Source of the DNA: an uncultured Oscillibacter sp.
GTDB lineage: Bacteria > Bacillota > Clostridia > Oscillospirales > Oscillospiraceae
Direction of reading: 5' to 3'
Length of the DNA stretch: 64,000 nt
Assembly: GCA_910576865.1 (NCBI GenBank)
Contig: CAJTKE010000005.1
Span: 62,001-126,000 of the forward strand
The translations under genes and the position numbers were made by a program. Each line of letters opens with the position of its first letter. Positions within the stretch are counted from its first letter, which is position 1. The notes below the pieces were generated by a model. It worked only from the letters and a program-made list of their open reading frames with translations, was not told where the DNA came from and did no database searches. Of the stretch, positions 7,749 to 15,323 are shown in pieces.

Positions 7749-7776
7749 AATAGAGTGGGACGGGCCCTCATAGAGT
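7749..7776 (+). promoter_or_regulatory. SigmaE-like promoter for the spoIIIA operon
   Basis: AATAGA and CATAGAGT are separated by 14 bases, about 30 bases before the spoIIIAA start. The same -10 octamer at the same spacing occurs before the SPOCS/LysM gene and spoIVA, all of which are mother-cell SigmaE genes in known spore formers. The -35 element itself (AATAGAGTGG) looks like a second copy of the -10 motif. Confidence 0.65.
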
Positions 7777-7805
7777 GGAGTAACCAAAGAAAGGGGGAAT
7801 CTCCC

Positions 7806-8720
7806 TTGCAGAAAAACGAGCTTGCCGCCCGCTACGAACAGGCCGCCGCCATCCTGCCCAGCCGCCTCCGCAAGGCGGCGCTGGCCCTCTCGGATGAGGA
7901 GAAGGCCCAGGCGGAGGAGCTCCGCCTCCGGGCGGGACGGCCCTTGACGGTCCTGCTGCCCACGGGGGAGCTGCCGCTGAATGTGGAAGTGGAGCCGGAG
8001 GAGTTGGAAACCCTCTGTGACATTGCCACGGAGTTTTCCCGATACGCCGCGTCGGAGACCATCCGGGAGGGGTTTTTGCCTGTACGGGGAGGCTTCCGGG
8101 TGGGGCTCTGCGGCACGGCGGTGATGAAGGACGGGACGAATACGAATTTGAAAAACCTCTCCTCGGCGGTGATCCGCATCGCCCGGGAGCGGAAAGGCGT
8201 GGCCGGGGACATCGTCCCCAGGCTGTTCCGGAACGGCGGCTTTGTCAATACGCTGATCCTGTCCCCACCGGGGGGCGGGAAGACGACCCTCCTCCGGGAT
8301 CTGGTCCGCTGCCTCTCGGAAGGCGGGCCGGACCATCCGCCGCAGAGGATTTCCCTCATTGACGAGCGGGGAGAGGTGGCGGTGGTCCACCGGGGTACGC
8401 CTCAGATGGACGTGGGTCCCCGGACCGATGTGCTGGACGCCTGCCCCAAGGCCCTGGGGATTCCCATTGTCCTCCGGGCCATGAATCCTCAGATCATCGC
8501 CGTGGACGAGATCACCGTCCGGGAGGACCTGACGGCCATGAGTCTGGCGACGGGCTGCGGCGTGGGGCTGCTGGCCACCATTCACGCCGCCGACGTGCCG
8601 GAGCTGCTGCGAAAGCCCCTCTACCGCCAGCTGCTGGAAAATCAGGTGTTCCGTCTGGCGGTCCGCATTCTGCGGGAGGAAACCGGACGGGCCTACGCCC
8701 TGGAGGAGCTGCCATGCTGA
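7806..8720 (+). CDS. spoIIIAA: Stage III sporulation protein AA, AAA-type ATPase
   Basis: SpoIIIAA is the ATPase of the SpoIIIA-SpoIIQ channel that links mother cell and forespore after engulfment; it resembles type II/IV secretion ATPases. The 304-residue product has a Walker A at SPPGGGKTTLLRD and the conserved LIDERGEVA segment, followed by AVDEI as Walker B. The start is a TTG at 7806, eight bases after an AAAGGGGG site. An in-frame extension far upstream exists but would cross the promoter. It is the first gene of an eight-gene operon with overlapping starts. Confidence 0.95.
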   Translation: MQKNELAARYEQAAAILPSRLRKAALALSDEEKAQAEELRLRAGRPLTVLLPTGELPLNVEVEPEELETLCDIATEFSRYAASETIREGFLPVRGGFRVGLCGTAVMKDGTNTNLKNLSSAVIRIARERKGVAGDIVPRLFRNGGFVNTLILSPPGGGKTTLLRDLVRCLSEGGPDHPPQRISLIDERGEVAVVHRGTPQMDVGPRTDVLDACPKALGIPIVLRAMNPQIIAVDEITVREDLTAMSLATGCGVGLLATIHAADVPELLRKPLYRQLLENQVFRLAVRILREETGRAYALEELPC

Positions 8721-9211
8721 AGCTGCTGGGGAGTCTGTGCGTGGCCTTCGGGGGCGCGCTGGCGTGGTACGTCCAGCGGGCGGAGCGCCGCCGGGAGCGG
8801 GACACGCTGGCGGACCTCCAGCGGGCCTTCCGCCGGATGGGGGAGGAGGTCCGCGTGGCCCGAACGCCCCTGCCGGTGCTGCTGAGAATCCTGGCCGGGG
8901 ACTGCGGCGGACCCGCCGCCGCCTTTTTTGACGCCGTCTCCCAAGCCGCCGCCGGGGGGGAGGACCTTCCCCGGGTCTGGCGGGAGCAGGCGGAGGCCCT
9001 GCCTCTGCGGGAGATGGACAAGTCCGCCGTCTCCGCCCTGGCGGGAGACCTGCAAGGGGACGAGGAGAGGGTCTGTAAAGCTATTTCCCATGTCATGAAC
9101 ACCCTGGAAAACAGCGCCGGGGAGGCGGAGCGGAAGCGGCCCGAGGAGGAAAAACGAGCCGCCGCGCTGTGGTTCTCCGCCGCGGCGCTGCTGGTGATCT
9201 TACTGATATAG
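8714..9211 (+). CDS. spoIIIAB: Stage III sporulation protein AB
   Basis: The 165-residue protein has hydrophobic segments at each end (MLKLLGSLCVAFGGALAWYV and the final AAALLVILLI) around a soluble helical middle, the normal layout of SpoIIIAB, a relative of type II secretion GspF-like proteins. It overlaps the end of spoIIIAA by seven bases. It is part of the forespore-mother cell channel complex in the outer forespore membrane. Confidence 0.92.
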   Translation: MLKLLGSLCVAFGGALAWYVQRAERRRERDTLADLQRAFRRMGEEVRVARTPLPVLLRILAGDCGGPAAAFFDAVSQAAAGGEDLPRVWREQAEALPLREMDKSAVSALAGDLQGDEERVCKAISHVMNTLENSAGEAERKRPEEEKRAAALWFSAAALLVILLI

Positions 9212-9223
9212 AGGTACAAAGGC

Positions 9224-9418
9224 ATGGATGTGGATTTGATTTTCAAAATTGCCGCCATCGGCATTCTGGTGGCGGTGCTGAACCAGCTGCTGGTCCGCTC
9301 CGGCCGGGAGGAGCAGGCCATGATGACGACCCTGGCGGGGCTGGTGGTGGTCTTGATGATGATGGTCCAGGAGATCAGCGACCTCTTCAACCTCATCAAG
9401 ACCCTGTTCAACTTTTAG
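9224..9418 (+). CDS. spoIIIAC: Stage III sporulation protein AC
   Basis: A 64-residue membrane protein with two hydrophobic helices (IFKIAAIGILVAVLNQLLV and MTTLAGLVVVLMMMVQEI), the usual size and pattern of SpoIIIAC. With SpoIIIAD it belongs to a small membrane family in the channel complex. An AGAGGTACAAAGGC segment ahead of the ATG supplies the ribosome site. Confidence 0.92.
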   Translation: MDVDLIFKIAAIGILVAVLNQLLVRSGREEQAMMTTLAGLVVVLMMMVQEISDLFNLIKTLFNF

Positions 9419-9420
9419 CC

Positions 9421-9810
9421 GTGGAGCTGTCCATCCAGGCGGCGGCGCTGTGCGTCGTGGCGGCCCTGCTGGCCCTGGTGGTGCGGCGTGGAAGCCCGGA
9501 GGCCGCGCTGCTGCTGACTCTGGGGGCCGCGGCGGTGGTGCTCCTCTCTCTGGCGGAGAGCCTGGAGCTGCTGATGGGCTTTCTGGGGGAGCTGGTGGCG
9601 GAGAGCGGCCTGTCCCGGGAGCTGTTCGTCCCCCTGTACAAGACCGTGGGCATCGCCCTGGTGGTGAAGATCGGCGGGAGCCTCTGCCGGGACGCGGGGG
9701 AGTCGGCCCTGGCCTCGGTGGTGGAGACGGCGGGGGCGGTCTGCGCCCTGATTGCCGCTCTGCCCCTTCTCAGGGCGGTGCTGGCCCTGCTGTTGGAGCT
9801 GATGCGATGA
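9421..9810 (+). CDS. spoIIIAD: Stage III sporulation protein AD
   Basis: The 129-residue membrane protein continues the SpoIIIAC-like pattern: several hydrophobic helices and the conserved LYKTVGIALVVKIGGSLCRD region. The likely start is the GTG two bases after the spoIIIAC stop; no clear Shine-Dalgarno is seen, so coupling to spoIIIAC translation is probable. An upstream in-frame extension overlaps spoIIIAC wholly and is rejected. Confidence 0.9.
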   Translation: MELSIQAAALCVVAALLALVVRRGSPEAALLLTLGAAAVVLLSLAESLELLMGFLGELVAESGLSRELFVPLYKTVGIALVVKIGGSLCRDAGESALASVVETAGAVCALIAALPLLRAVLALLLELMR

Positions 9811-10886
9811 AGAAATGGATTTGTTTTCTGTTCCTCCTCCTGGCCCTGACGGGGGAGGCCCGGGCGGCGGAGCTGCCCAGGGACTTGACGAAGGCCCTGC
9901 CGGAGGCGGCGGAGGATGTCCTGGATATGGACAATCTCTCCGGCCCCGGGGGCTTTTCCCAGGGGCTGGCGGGAATCGTGGAGCGCCTTTCCTGGGAGGT
10001 CAGGGCCGTTCTCCGTCAGCGCCTCCGGGGGGCGGCGTCCATCCTGCTGGTGGCGGTGGCCTGCGGCGCGGTGGACGGCTTCGCCCGGGGGACCGGAGAG
10101 GGGAAGGCGGCGGCGTTCCTGCCCATGGCCGGGGCCCTGGCGGTGACCCTGCTGACGGCGGGAAGCCTGGAAGATCTCATCGGCCTGGGAGCGGAGACCA
10201 TCCGGGAGCTGAACGTCTTCTCCAAGGCCCTGCTGCCCACTCTGGCGGCGGCGACGGCGGCCTCCGGCGCGGTGACCACCGCCACCTTCCAGCAGGTGAC
10301 CACCGTTTTCCTGGCGGACCTTTTGATGGAGCTCATCGACGGGCTGCTGATCCCCCTGGTCTACCTGTACATCGGGGCCCTGGCGGCGGGGGCCTGCCTG
10401 CCGGAGAACCGGCTGGGGGCCGTCGCCGAGGCACTGAAGAAAATCGTCACCTGGCTTCTGACCTCGTCCCTGCTGCTGTTCACGGTCTACCTCTCCGCCG
10501 TCCGGGTCATCGCCGGGGCGGCGGACGGGGCCTCGGTGAAGGTGGCGAAGGCCGCCATTTCCGGCGCGGTGCCGGTGGTGGGGGGCATCATCGCCGAGGC
10601 GGCGGAGACGGTGCTGGCCGGGGCCGGGATGCTGAAGAACACCATCGGCGTCTTCGGCATGCTGGCGATTCTGGCCGCCTGCGCCTATCCCTTTCTGCAG
10701 CTGGGGGTGCAGTATCTGCTGTACAAGCTGTCCGCCTTCCTGGCGGCGGCGGTGGGGGCCCCGGAGCTGTGCAAGCTCATCGACGGCCTGGGCGGGGCTT
10801 TCGGACTGGTGCTGGGTATGACGGGAAGCTGTGCCCTGCTGCTGTTGGTGTCGGTGCTCAGCTCCGTGGCGGCGGTGACGCCATGA
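9807..10886 (+). CDS. spoIIIAE: Stage III sporulation protein AE
   Basis: The 359-residue protein begins with a signal peptide-like segment (MKKWICFLFLLLALTGEARA) followed by a soluble stretch and then about seven to eight membrane helices. SpoIIIAE is the large polytopic subunit of the SpoIIIA complex. The ATG overlaps the spoIIIAD stop (ATGA). Size and topology agree with the family. Confidence 0.93.
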   Translation: MKKWICFLFLLLALTGEARAAELPRDLTKALPEAAEDVLDMDNLSGPGGFSQGLAGIVERLSWEVRAVLRQRLRGAASILLVAVACGAVDGFARGTGEGKAAAFLPMAGALAVTLLTAGSLEDLIGLGAETIRELNVFSKALLPTLAAATAASGAVTTATFQQVTTVFLADLLMELIDGLLIPLVYLYIGALAAGACLPENRLGAVAEALKKIVTWLLTSSLLLFTVYLSAVRVIAGAADGASVKVAKAAISGAVPVVGGIIAEAAETVLAGAGMLKNTIGVFGMLAILAACAYPFLQLGVQYLLYKLSAFLAAAVGAPELCKLIDGLGGAFGLVLGMTGSCALLLLVSVLSSVAAVTP

Positions 10887-11368
10887 TCGGGGCGGTGCGG
10901 AGCTGGCTCACCTCCATCGCGGCGGTGACGCTGATGCTGACCGTGGTCCAGACCCTGGTGCCGGAGGGGACCCTCCGGAAAATCTCCGGCTTCACCGGGG
11001 GGCTCCTCCTGCTGGCGGCGCTGCTCCAGCCGGTGCTGAAAACGGACCTTGGGCGGCTGCGGCTGGACTTCTCCGACTACGAGGCCGCCATCGAGGAGCG
11101 GGCGGCGGAGCTGGACGCCGGGGGAAAAGAAGAGCTGGCGGCAATCATAGCCGGGCGGACCGCGGCATATATATCGGACAAAGCGGACGCGCTGGGGCTT
11201 GGAGAAATCACGGTCCGGGTGGAGACGGAGCCGGGGGCGGACGGGGAGACCCCCCTCCCGGCCTCTGTGGTCCTGACGGGCCCCCGGTCCCAGGCCCTGG
11301 CGGATTGGATCGCGGGGGAGCTTGGAATTCCGGCGGAGAGGCAGGTTTGGCATGAAGGAAAAAACTGA
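10883..11368 (+). CDS. spoIIIAF: Stage III sporulation protein AF
   Basis: The 161-residue protein has two N-terminal membrane helices (SWLTSIAAVTLMLTVVQTLV and ISGFTGGLLLLAALLQPV) and a soluble C-terminal domain of about 100 residues. This matches SpoIIIAF, whose soluble domain has the ring-building fold of secretion proteins. The start overlaps spoIIIAE by ATGA. Confidence 0.9.
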   Translation: MIGAVRSWLTSIAAVTLMLTVVQTLVPEGTLRKISGFTGGLLLLAALLQPVLKTDLGRLRLDFSDYEAAIEERAAELDAGGKEELAAIIAGRTAAYISDKADALGLGEITVRVETEPGADGETPLPASVVLTGPRSQALADWIAGELGIPAERQVWHEGKN

Positions 11369-11876
11369 AGGAGCGCGAAAGATATGGAACAGATACAAGT
11401 ACGCGGCGCTGGTGGCGCTGATTGGCGCGGGGCTGCTGCTGTGGCCGGTCCTGGGGGGCGGGGAGGAGGACTCCCGGCGGGCGGAGAACAAGAGCGCCCG
11501 GAGCGGCTGGAGCCTGGAGACCGTGCAGACGGAGATGGAGGACATCCTGGCGGCCATGGACGGCGTGGGACAGGTGAAGGTGATGCTGACGGTGGAGTCC
11601 GACGGGGAGCGGCAGCTGGCTCAGGACACCCAGCTGAGCTACAGCGGGGACACCGCCGCGCCGGAGGACTATTCCCGCAAATCGGAGACGGTGCGTCTGG
11701 ACGGCACCGGCGGGGACGAGGCGGTGGTGGTGCGGACCACGTATCCCACCTACCGGGGGGCCCTGGTGGTGTGCCAGGGCGGCGGCAGCGCGGAGGTGCG
11801 GCTGGCGGTGACGGGGGCGGTGGCCGCTCTCACCGGACTGCCCACAGATCGGGTCACGGTGGCAAAATGGCAGTGA
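11352..11876 (+). CDS. spoIIIAG: Stage III sporulation protein AG
   Basis: A 174-residue protein with one N-terminal membrane helix (YKYAALVALIGAGLLLWPVL) and a soluble domain containing the family phrases VQTEMEDILAAMDGVGQVKVMLTV and PTYRGALVVCQGGG. SpoIIIAG forms a large ring in the space between the two membranes. ATG 11352 is preferred to an in-frame start ten codons earlier because homologues begin just ahead of the helix. It overlaps spoIIIAF by 17 bases. Confidence 0.93.
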   Translation: MKEKTEGARKIWNRYKYAALVALIGAGLLLWPVLGGGEEDSRRAENKSARSGWSLETVQTEMEDILAAMDGVGQVKVMLTVESDGERQLAQDTQLSYSGDTAAPEDYSRKSETVRLDGTGGDEAVVVRTTYPTYRGALVVCQGGGSAEVRLAVTGAVAALTGLPTDRVTVAKWQ

Positions 11877-11899
11877 TTATTTGGAGGAGGAAAGGGACT

Positions 11900-12523
11900 A
11901 TGAGCGCGAGATGGAAGCGGAACGCCGTGGTGGCGGTGATGGCGGTGCTGGTTTGCTCGGCGGTGGCGCTGAACTGGCTCTACACCGGCCGGGAGGTGCA
12001 GGAGGCCTCCGGCAAGCTGCTGGGAGAGGCCCAGCTGGTCTCCGGAAAGGGCGCGGACCAGAAGACCAATGGAGAGCAGGAGGAAGCGGGAAAGAACGAG
12101 GAGAAACAGGACGCCGGAGCCGCCCAGGACACCGGGGCCCCGCCGGACGAGGGGATGATCTACACCGGCTCGGACTACTTCGCCTCCGCCCGGCTCACCC
12201 GGCAGCAGGCCCGGGACAACGCCATTTCCCTCCTCCAGGAGGCGGCGGAGCAGGAGAACGCCGACCAGTCCGTGGCCAACGAGGCCTCCCAGGGCATCCA
12301 GGTTCTGGCGTCCTACACCCTGGCGGAGGCCCAGATTGAGAATCTGGTCACCGCCAAGGGCTACGCGGACTGCGTGGCCTTCATGGGGGACGAGAGCGTC
12401 AGCGTGGTGGTGTCCACCAAAAGCGGAGACCTGACCGCCGAGGACGTGGCCAAAATCACGGACATCACCATGACGGAGACGGGTTTCCCGGCGGGGAATA
12501 TCAAGATCATGGCGGCAAATTAG
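11900..12523 (+). CDS. spoIIIAH: Stage III sporulation protein AH
   Basis: The 207-residue bitopic protein starts with a basic stretch and one membrane helix (AVVAVMAVLVCSAVALNWLY), then a Glu/Lys/Gln-rich linker, then the YscJ/FliF-like domain (residues about 95-207). SpoIIIAH binds SpoIIQ across the intermembrane space in known spore formers. AGGAGGAAAGGG precedes the ATG. It closes the operon. Confidence 0.93.
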   Translation: MSARWKRNAVVAVMAVLVCSAVALNWLYTGREVQEASGKLLGEAQLVSGKGADQKTNGEQEEAGKNEEKQDAGAAQDTGAPPDEGMIYTGSDYFASARLTRQQARDNAISLLQEAAEQENADQSVANEASQGIQVLASYTLAEAQIENLVTAKGYADCVAFMGDESVSVVVSTKSGDLTAEDVAKITDITMTETGFPAGNIKIMAAN

Positions 12524-12526
12524 TGG

Positions 12527-12555
12527 TTGTAATTTCCGGCGGAACGTGGTATAAT
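12527..12555 (+). promoter_or_regulatory. SigmaA-type promoter for asp23-nusB
   Basis: TTGTAA and TATAAT are 17 bases apart, just after the spoIIIAH stop. This gives the growth genes asp23 and nusB transcription independent of sporulation. Confidence 0.75.
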
Positions 12556-12592
12556 CACTCAGCATGATTTGAGTTCAGTGGAAAGGCCCGCC

Positions 12593-12615
12593 GTGAAATG
12601 GCGGTCCCATTTCAC
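12593..12615 (+). repeat. Perfect hairpin in the asp23 leader
   Basis: GTGAAATGG and CCATTTCAC pair perfectly around a five-base loop in the untranslated leader, about 30 bases before the asp23 start. No T-tract follows, so it is more likely an RNA stability or operator element than a terminator. Confidence 0.5.
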
Positions 12616-12643
12616 GAAGGAAAGAATAAGGAGAGGTACAGCC

Positions 12644-13021
12644 ATGGCCGAGAGCAAGGAATATATGACCCTGCCGGAGGAAAACGGCAGCATCAACATC
12701 TCGGAGGAGGTCATCGCGGCCATCGCCGTGGGCGCGGTCCGGGAGGTGGAAGGCGTCTCCGGAATGATGACGAATCTGGGAAACAGCGTCAGCGATCTGG
12801 TGAACAACCGGAAGAACGCCCAGAAGGGCGTCCGGGGCGTGAAGATCGACATGACCGGCGCGGCGCTGGTGCTGGACCTGTATCTGACCGTCCAGTACGG
12901 CCATCCCATTCCCGAGGTGGCCGGAAACGCCCAGAAGGCCGTGGCTTCCGCCGTGGAGGCCATGACGGGCTGCGCCGTGGAGGCGGTGAACATCCACGTG
13001 GGCGGCGTGACGCTGGGCTGA
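12644..13021 (+). CDS. Asp23/Gls24 family envelope stress protein (YqhY-like)
   Basis: The 125-residue protein has the Asp23 fold signature: INISEEVIAAIAVGAVREVEGVSGM, then VRGVKIDM and LYLTVQYGHPIPEVAGNAQKAV. In Bacillus the orthologue YqhY lies between accBC and nusB, and it has been linked to acetyl-CoA carboxylase control. Here accB and accC are absent between spoIIIAH and this gene. AGGAGAGGTACAGCC precedes ATG 12644, so the longer frame is not used. Confidence 0.88.
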   Translation: MAESKEYMTLPEENGSINISEEVIAAIAVGAVREVEGVSGMMTNLGNSVSDLVNNRKNAQKGVRGVKIDMTGAALVLDLYLTVQYGHPIPEVAGNAQKAVASAVEAMTGCAVEAVNIHVGGVTLG

Positions 13022-13058
13022 GCGCCGGATTTGAACGAAAGATAAGGGACGAAACGCT

Positions 13059-13508
13059 ATGGTACGGAACACCGCCCGGGAGATCGCCATCCATCTCTCC
13101 TATGAACTGAATTTTTCCGGTAGGACCGCGGAGGAGCTGCTGGACCAGCGGCTGACGGCGGAGGCGTTTGCCGAGCTGGCGGAGGAGGAGGATCTCTACC
13201 GGGAGGCCCCCAACGCCAAGCAGGCGGCATATATCCGCCGTCTGGTCCGGGGCGTCGACGAGCACGGCGCGGAGCTGGACGGCTATATTGAGAAGTACGC
13301 CAGGGGGTGGAAATTCTCCCGCATTCCCCTGGTGGCCTCCGCCATCATGCGGGTGGCCATGTACGAGGTGCTGTACATGCCGGACGTCCCCAACGCCGCC
13401 GCCATCAACGAGGCGGTGGAAATCGCGAAGAAGTACGAGACGCCGGAGACGGTAAAATTCATCAACGGCATCCTGGGCAGCTTCTCCCGGCAGGAGCTCT
13501 CCGAATAA
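13059..13508 (+). CDS. nusB: Transcription antitermination factor NusB
   Basis: NusB (149 residues here) binds boxA RNA with NusE (S10) and promotes antitermination of rRNA operons. The family features are visible: TAREIAIHLSYELNF at the N-terminus, then FSRIPLVASAIMRVAMYEVLYMPDVPNAAAINEAVEIAKKY and the closing FINGILGSF. It follows asp23 and ends in a strong terminator, whereas in related genomes xse genes follow directly. Confidence 0.95.
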   Translation: MVRNTAREIAIHLSYELNFSGRTAEELLDQRLTAEAFAELAEEEDLYREAPNAKQAAYIRRLVRGVDEHGAELDGYIEKYARGWKFSRIPLVASAIMRVAMYEVLYMPDVPNAAAINEAVEIAKKYETPETVKFINGILGSFSRQELSE

Positions 13509-13513
13509 AAATC

Positions 13514-13556
13514 AGCAGAGCGGGCATGGGGCGTACCATGTCCTGCTCTGCTTTTT
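13514..13556 (+). terminator. Intrinsic terminator of nusB
   Basis: AGCAGAGC..GG.CATG and CATG.CC.GCTCTGCT pair across a short loop and end in TTTTT. It separates nusB from the small divergent module ahead of xseA. Confidence 0.85.
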
Positions 13557-13567
13557 CCCGTTGGCTG

Positions 13568-13798
13568 TCAGACGCCGCCGGCCCTGGGCGGCAGGGGCGG
13601 CAGGCCCTCGCTGGTGCGGAAGCCCAGGAGAAACGCCTGAATGGCCGTGAATTCCAGTATGTATTCCAGATTTACACGGTTGGCCGGAGGCAACTTCTCA
13701 AGAACGTTAAAGAAGTGAGCCTCGTACTCATTCTTTTCCACCGCGTCGATCTGGGGCCGGATGTAGTTGGCGTGAAGCCAGAGCATGAAGTCGGACAT
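13568..13798 (-). CDS. Hypothetical protein of 76 residues, divergent to an XRE regulator
   Basis: Not recognised. The product begins MSDFMLWLHANYIRPQI and looks soluble and helical with a Pro/Leu-rich tail (EGLPPLPPRAGG). An AGGTGG site seven bases ahead supports the ATG at 13798. It is transcribed away from the XRE gene at 13881 from a shared 80-base region that holds a perfect palindrome, so the two are probably co-regulated. Confidence 0.6.
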   Translation of the reverse strand: MSDFMLWLHANYIRPQIDAVEKNEYEAHFFNVLEKLPPANRVNLEYILEFTAIQAFLLGFRTSEGLPPLPPRAGGV

Positions 13799-13816
13799 AG
13801 GGACCACCTCTCACTG

Positions 13817-13845
13817 TTATGACTAATCAGTCTACGTCTTATTAT
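13817..13845 (+). promoter_or_regulatory. SigmaA-type promoter for the XRE gene and probably xseA-xseB-ispA
   Basis: TTATGA and TATTAT are separated by 17 bases. The predicted start of transcription falls inside the palindrome that follows at once. Confidence 0.6.
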
Positions 13846-13867
13846 ACAGCGTCTAAATAGACGCTGT
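13846..13867. promoter_or_regulatory. Palindromic operator candidate
   Basis: ACAGCGTCTA-AA-TAGACGCTGT is a perfect 10-bp inverted repeat that abuts the -10 box and ends 13 bases before the XRE start codon. Position and symmetry suit binding of an XRE dimer that represses its own promoter. Confidence 0.7.
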
Positions 13868-13880
13868 CAAGGGTAAAGTT

Positions 13881-14087
13881 ATGGAAATTCATGAAAGAAT
13901 TAAAGAACTCCGAAAAGAACGCAAAGAGTCTCAAGTGAAAGTAGCTGAGGCGGTCGGCATTACACCTCGCCAGTATCAGCGGTTTGAAGCTGGGGAGCAG
14001 AAGCCGGGCTTTGACAACCTCTGCGCCCTGGCGGACCACTTCGGCGTGACCCTGGACTATCTGGCCGGGCGCACCGACGAGAGGTAG
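13881..14087 (+). CDS. XRE-family transcriptional regulator
   Basis: The 68-residue protein is a single HTH_3 domain: RIKELRKERKESQVKVAEAV, VGITPRQYQRFEAGEQKPGF and the tail FGVTLDYLAGRTDER. It is probably an autorepressor acting at the palindrome just upstream. The xseA ATG lies three bases after its stop, so xseA-xseB-ispA would be transcribed from its promoter. The first 80 bases are more AT-rich than the neighbours, a mild hint of separate origin. Confidence 0.88.
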   Translation: MEIHERIKELRKERKESQVKVAEAVGITPRQYQRFEAGEQKPGFDNLCALADHFGVTLDYLAGRTDER

Positions 14088-14090
14088 GCC

Positions 14091-15323
14091 ATGGAACGGC
14101 ACGTTTTCGGCGTCTCCGAGGTCAACCAGCTGGTGAAGCTCCTGCTGGACGGGGAGCCCATGCTCCAGAATATCCTCGTCCGGGGGGAGCTCTCCAATTA
14201 CAAGATGTATCCCTCCGGGCACCACTACTTCACCCTGAAGGACCCGGAGGGGGCCCTGCGGTGCGTCATGTTCCGGGGGCAGGCCTCCCGCCTCCGCTTC
14301 CGGCCGGAGAACGGCATGAAGGTCATCGCCCAGGGGCGGATCACCGTCTTCCCCCGGGACGGGGCCTACCAGCTCTACTGCGACGCCCTGACCCCCGAGG
14401 GGGCGGGGGACTTGGCGGTGGCCTTCGAGCAGCTGAAGGCCAAACTCCACGCCGAGGGCCTCTTCGACCCCGCCCACAAGAAGCCCCTGCCGCCCTATCC
14501 GGAGCGGATCGCCATTGTCACCTCCTCCGCCGGGGCGGCGGTCCACGACATGATCCGCATCCTGCGGCGGCGCTATCCCCTGGCAAAGGCGGTCCTCCTG
14601 CCCGTCCGGGTTCAGGGGGCCGAGGCCCCGCCGGAAATCGCCGGGGCCATCCGCTACGCCAACCGCTGGCGGGTGGGGGACGTCATCATCACCGGCCGGG
14701 GCGGCGGGTCCATGGAGGACCTCTGGGCCTTCAACGACGAGCGTGTGGCCCGGGCCATCCATGAGTCGGAGCTGCCCGTCATCTCCGCCGTGGGCCACGA
14801 GCCCGACGTGACCATCGCCGACTTCGTGGCGGACGCCCGGGCCTCCACGCCCTCCAACGCGGCGGAAATCGCCGTCCCGGACCAGGAGGCCCTGAGGCGG
14901 TGGCTGGACGGCGCGGCCTCCCGCCTGGAGCGGAGCGAGACCGCCCGGCTGGCGGCCCTCCGGCAGCGGCTGGCGGCCCTGGCGGAAAAGCGGGTCCTCC
15001 GGGACCAGCTGGCCTATGTCCAGGACAAGCGGATGGAGCTGGCCCACGTCCAGCGGCGCCTGGGGGACCTGTCCGGGGCCCTGGTGGCGGAAAAGCGGCG
15101 GCGGGTCTCCGTTCTGGGGGCGGCGCTGGACGCCATGAGCCCCCTGGCCGTCCTGGGCCGGGGCTATGCCATGGCCCGGGGGCCCTCGGGGGAGATTCTG
15201 AGGTCCTGGCGGGATGTACGGACCGGGGAACAGGTTTCCGTGTCCCTGGGAGAGGGGGGCTTCCTCTGCACGGTGGAGGAGCCCTGGGAAAAGGAGAAGC
15301 AGGCATGGCCGCGAAAAAAATGA
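14091..15323 (+). CDS. xseA: Exodeoxyribonuclease VII large subunit
   Basis: XseA with XseB degrades single-stranded DNA from both ends. The 410-residue product has the N-terminal OB fold (VSEVNQLVKLLLDGEP, VRGELSNYK..GHHYFTLKD) and the catalytic domain with IVTSSAGAAVHDMI, TGRGGGSMEDLWAFN and SAVGHEPDVTIADFVAD, followed by a coiled-coil arm and the motif VLGRGYAM. GAGAGG upstream and the immediate end of the XRE gene support ATG 14091. It overlaps xseB by 19 bases. Confidence 0.96.
   Translation: MERHVFGVSEVNQLVKLLLDGEPMLQNILVRGELSNYKMYPSGHHYFTLKDPEGALRCVMFRGQASRLRFRPENGMKVIAQGRITVFPRDGAYQLYCDALTPEGAGDLAVAFEQLKAKLHAEGLFDPAHKKPLPPYPERIAIVTSSAGAAVHDMIRILRRRYPLAKAVLLPVRVQGAEAPPEIAGAIRYANRWRVGDVIITGRGGGSMEDLWAFNDERVARAIHESELPVISAVGHEPDVTIADFVADARASTPSNAAEIAVPDQEALRRWLDGAASRLERSETARLAALRQRLAALAEKRVLRDQLAYVQDKRMELAHVQRRLGDLSGALVAEKRRRVSVLGAALDAMSPLAVLGRGYAMARGPSGEILRSWRDVRTGEQVSVSLGEGGFLCTVEEPWEKEKQAWPRKK

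Noticed and set aside
7441..7805. An N-terminal extension of spoIIIAA by 116 codons
   Set aside because: It would cross the XRE gene, its promoter and the SigmaE-like promoter, and has no family similarity.
13568..14087. Prophage or insertion element between nusB and xseA
   Set aside because: There is no integrase, transposase, terminal repeat or target duplication; only a two-gene regulator module is present.
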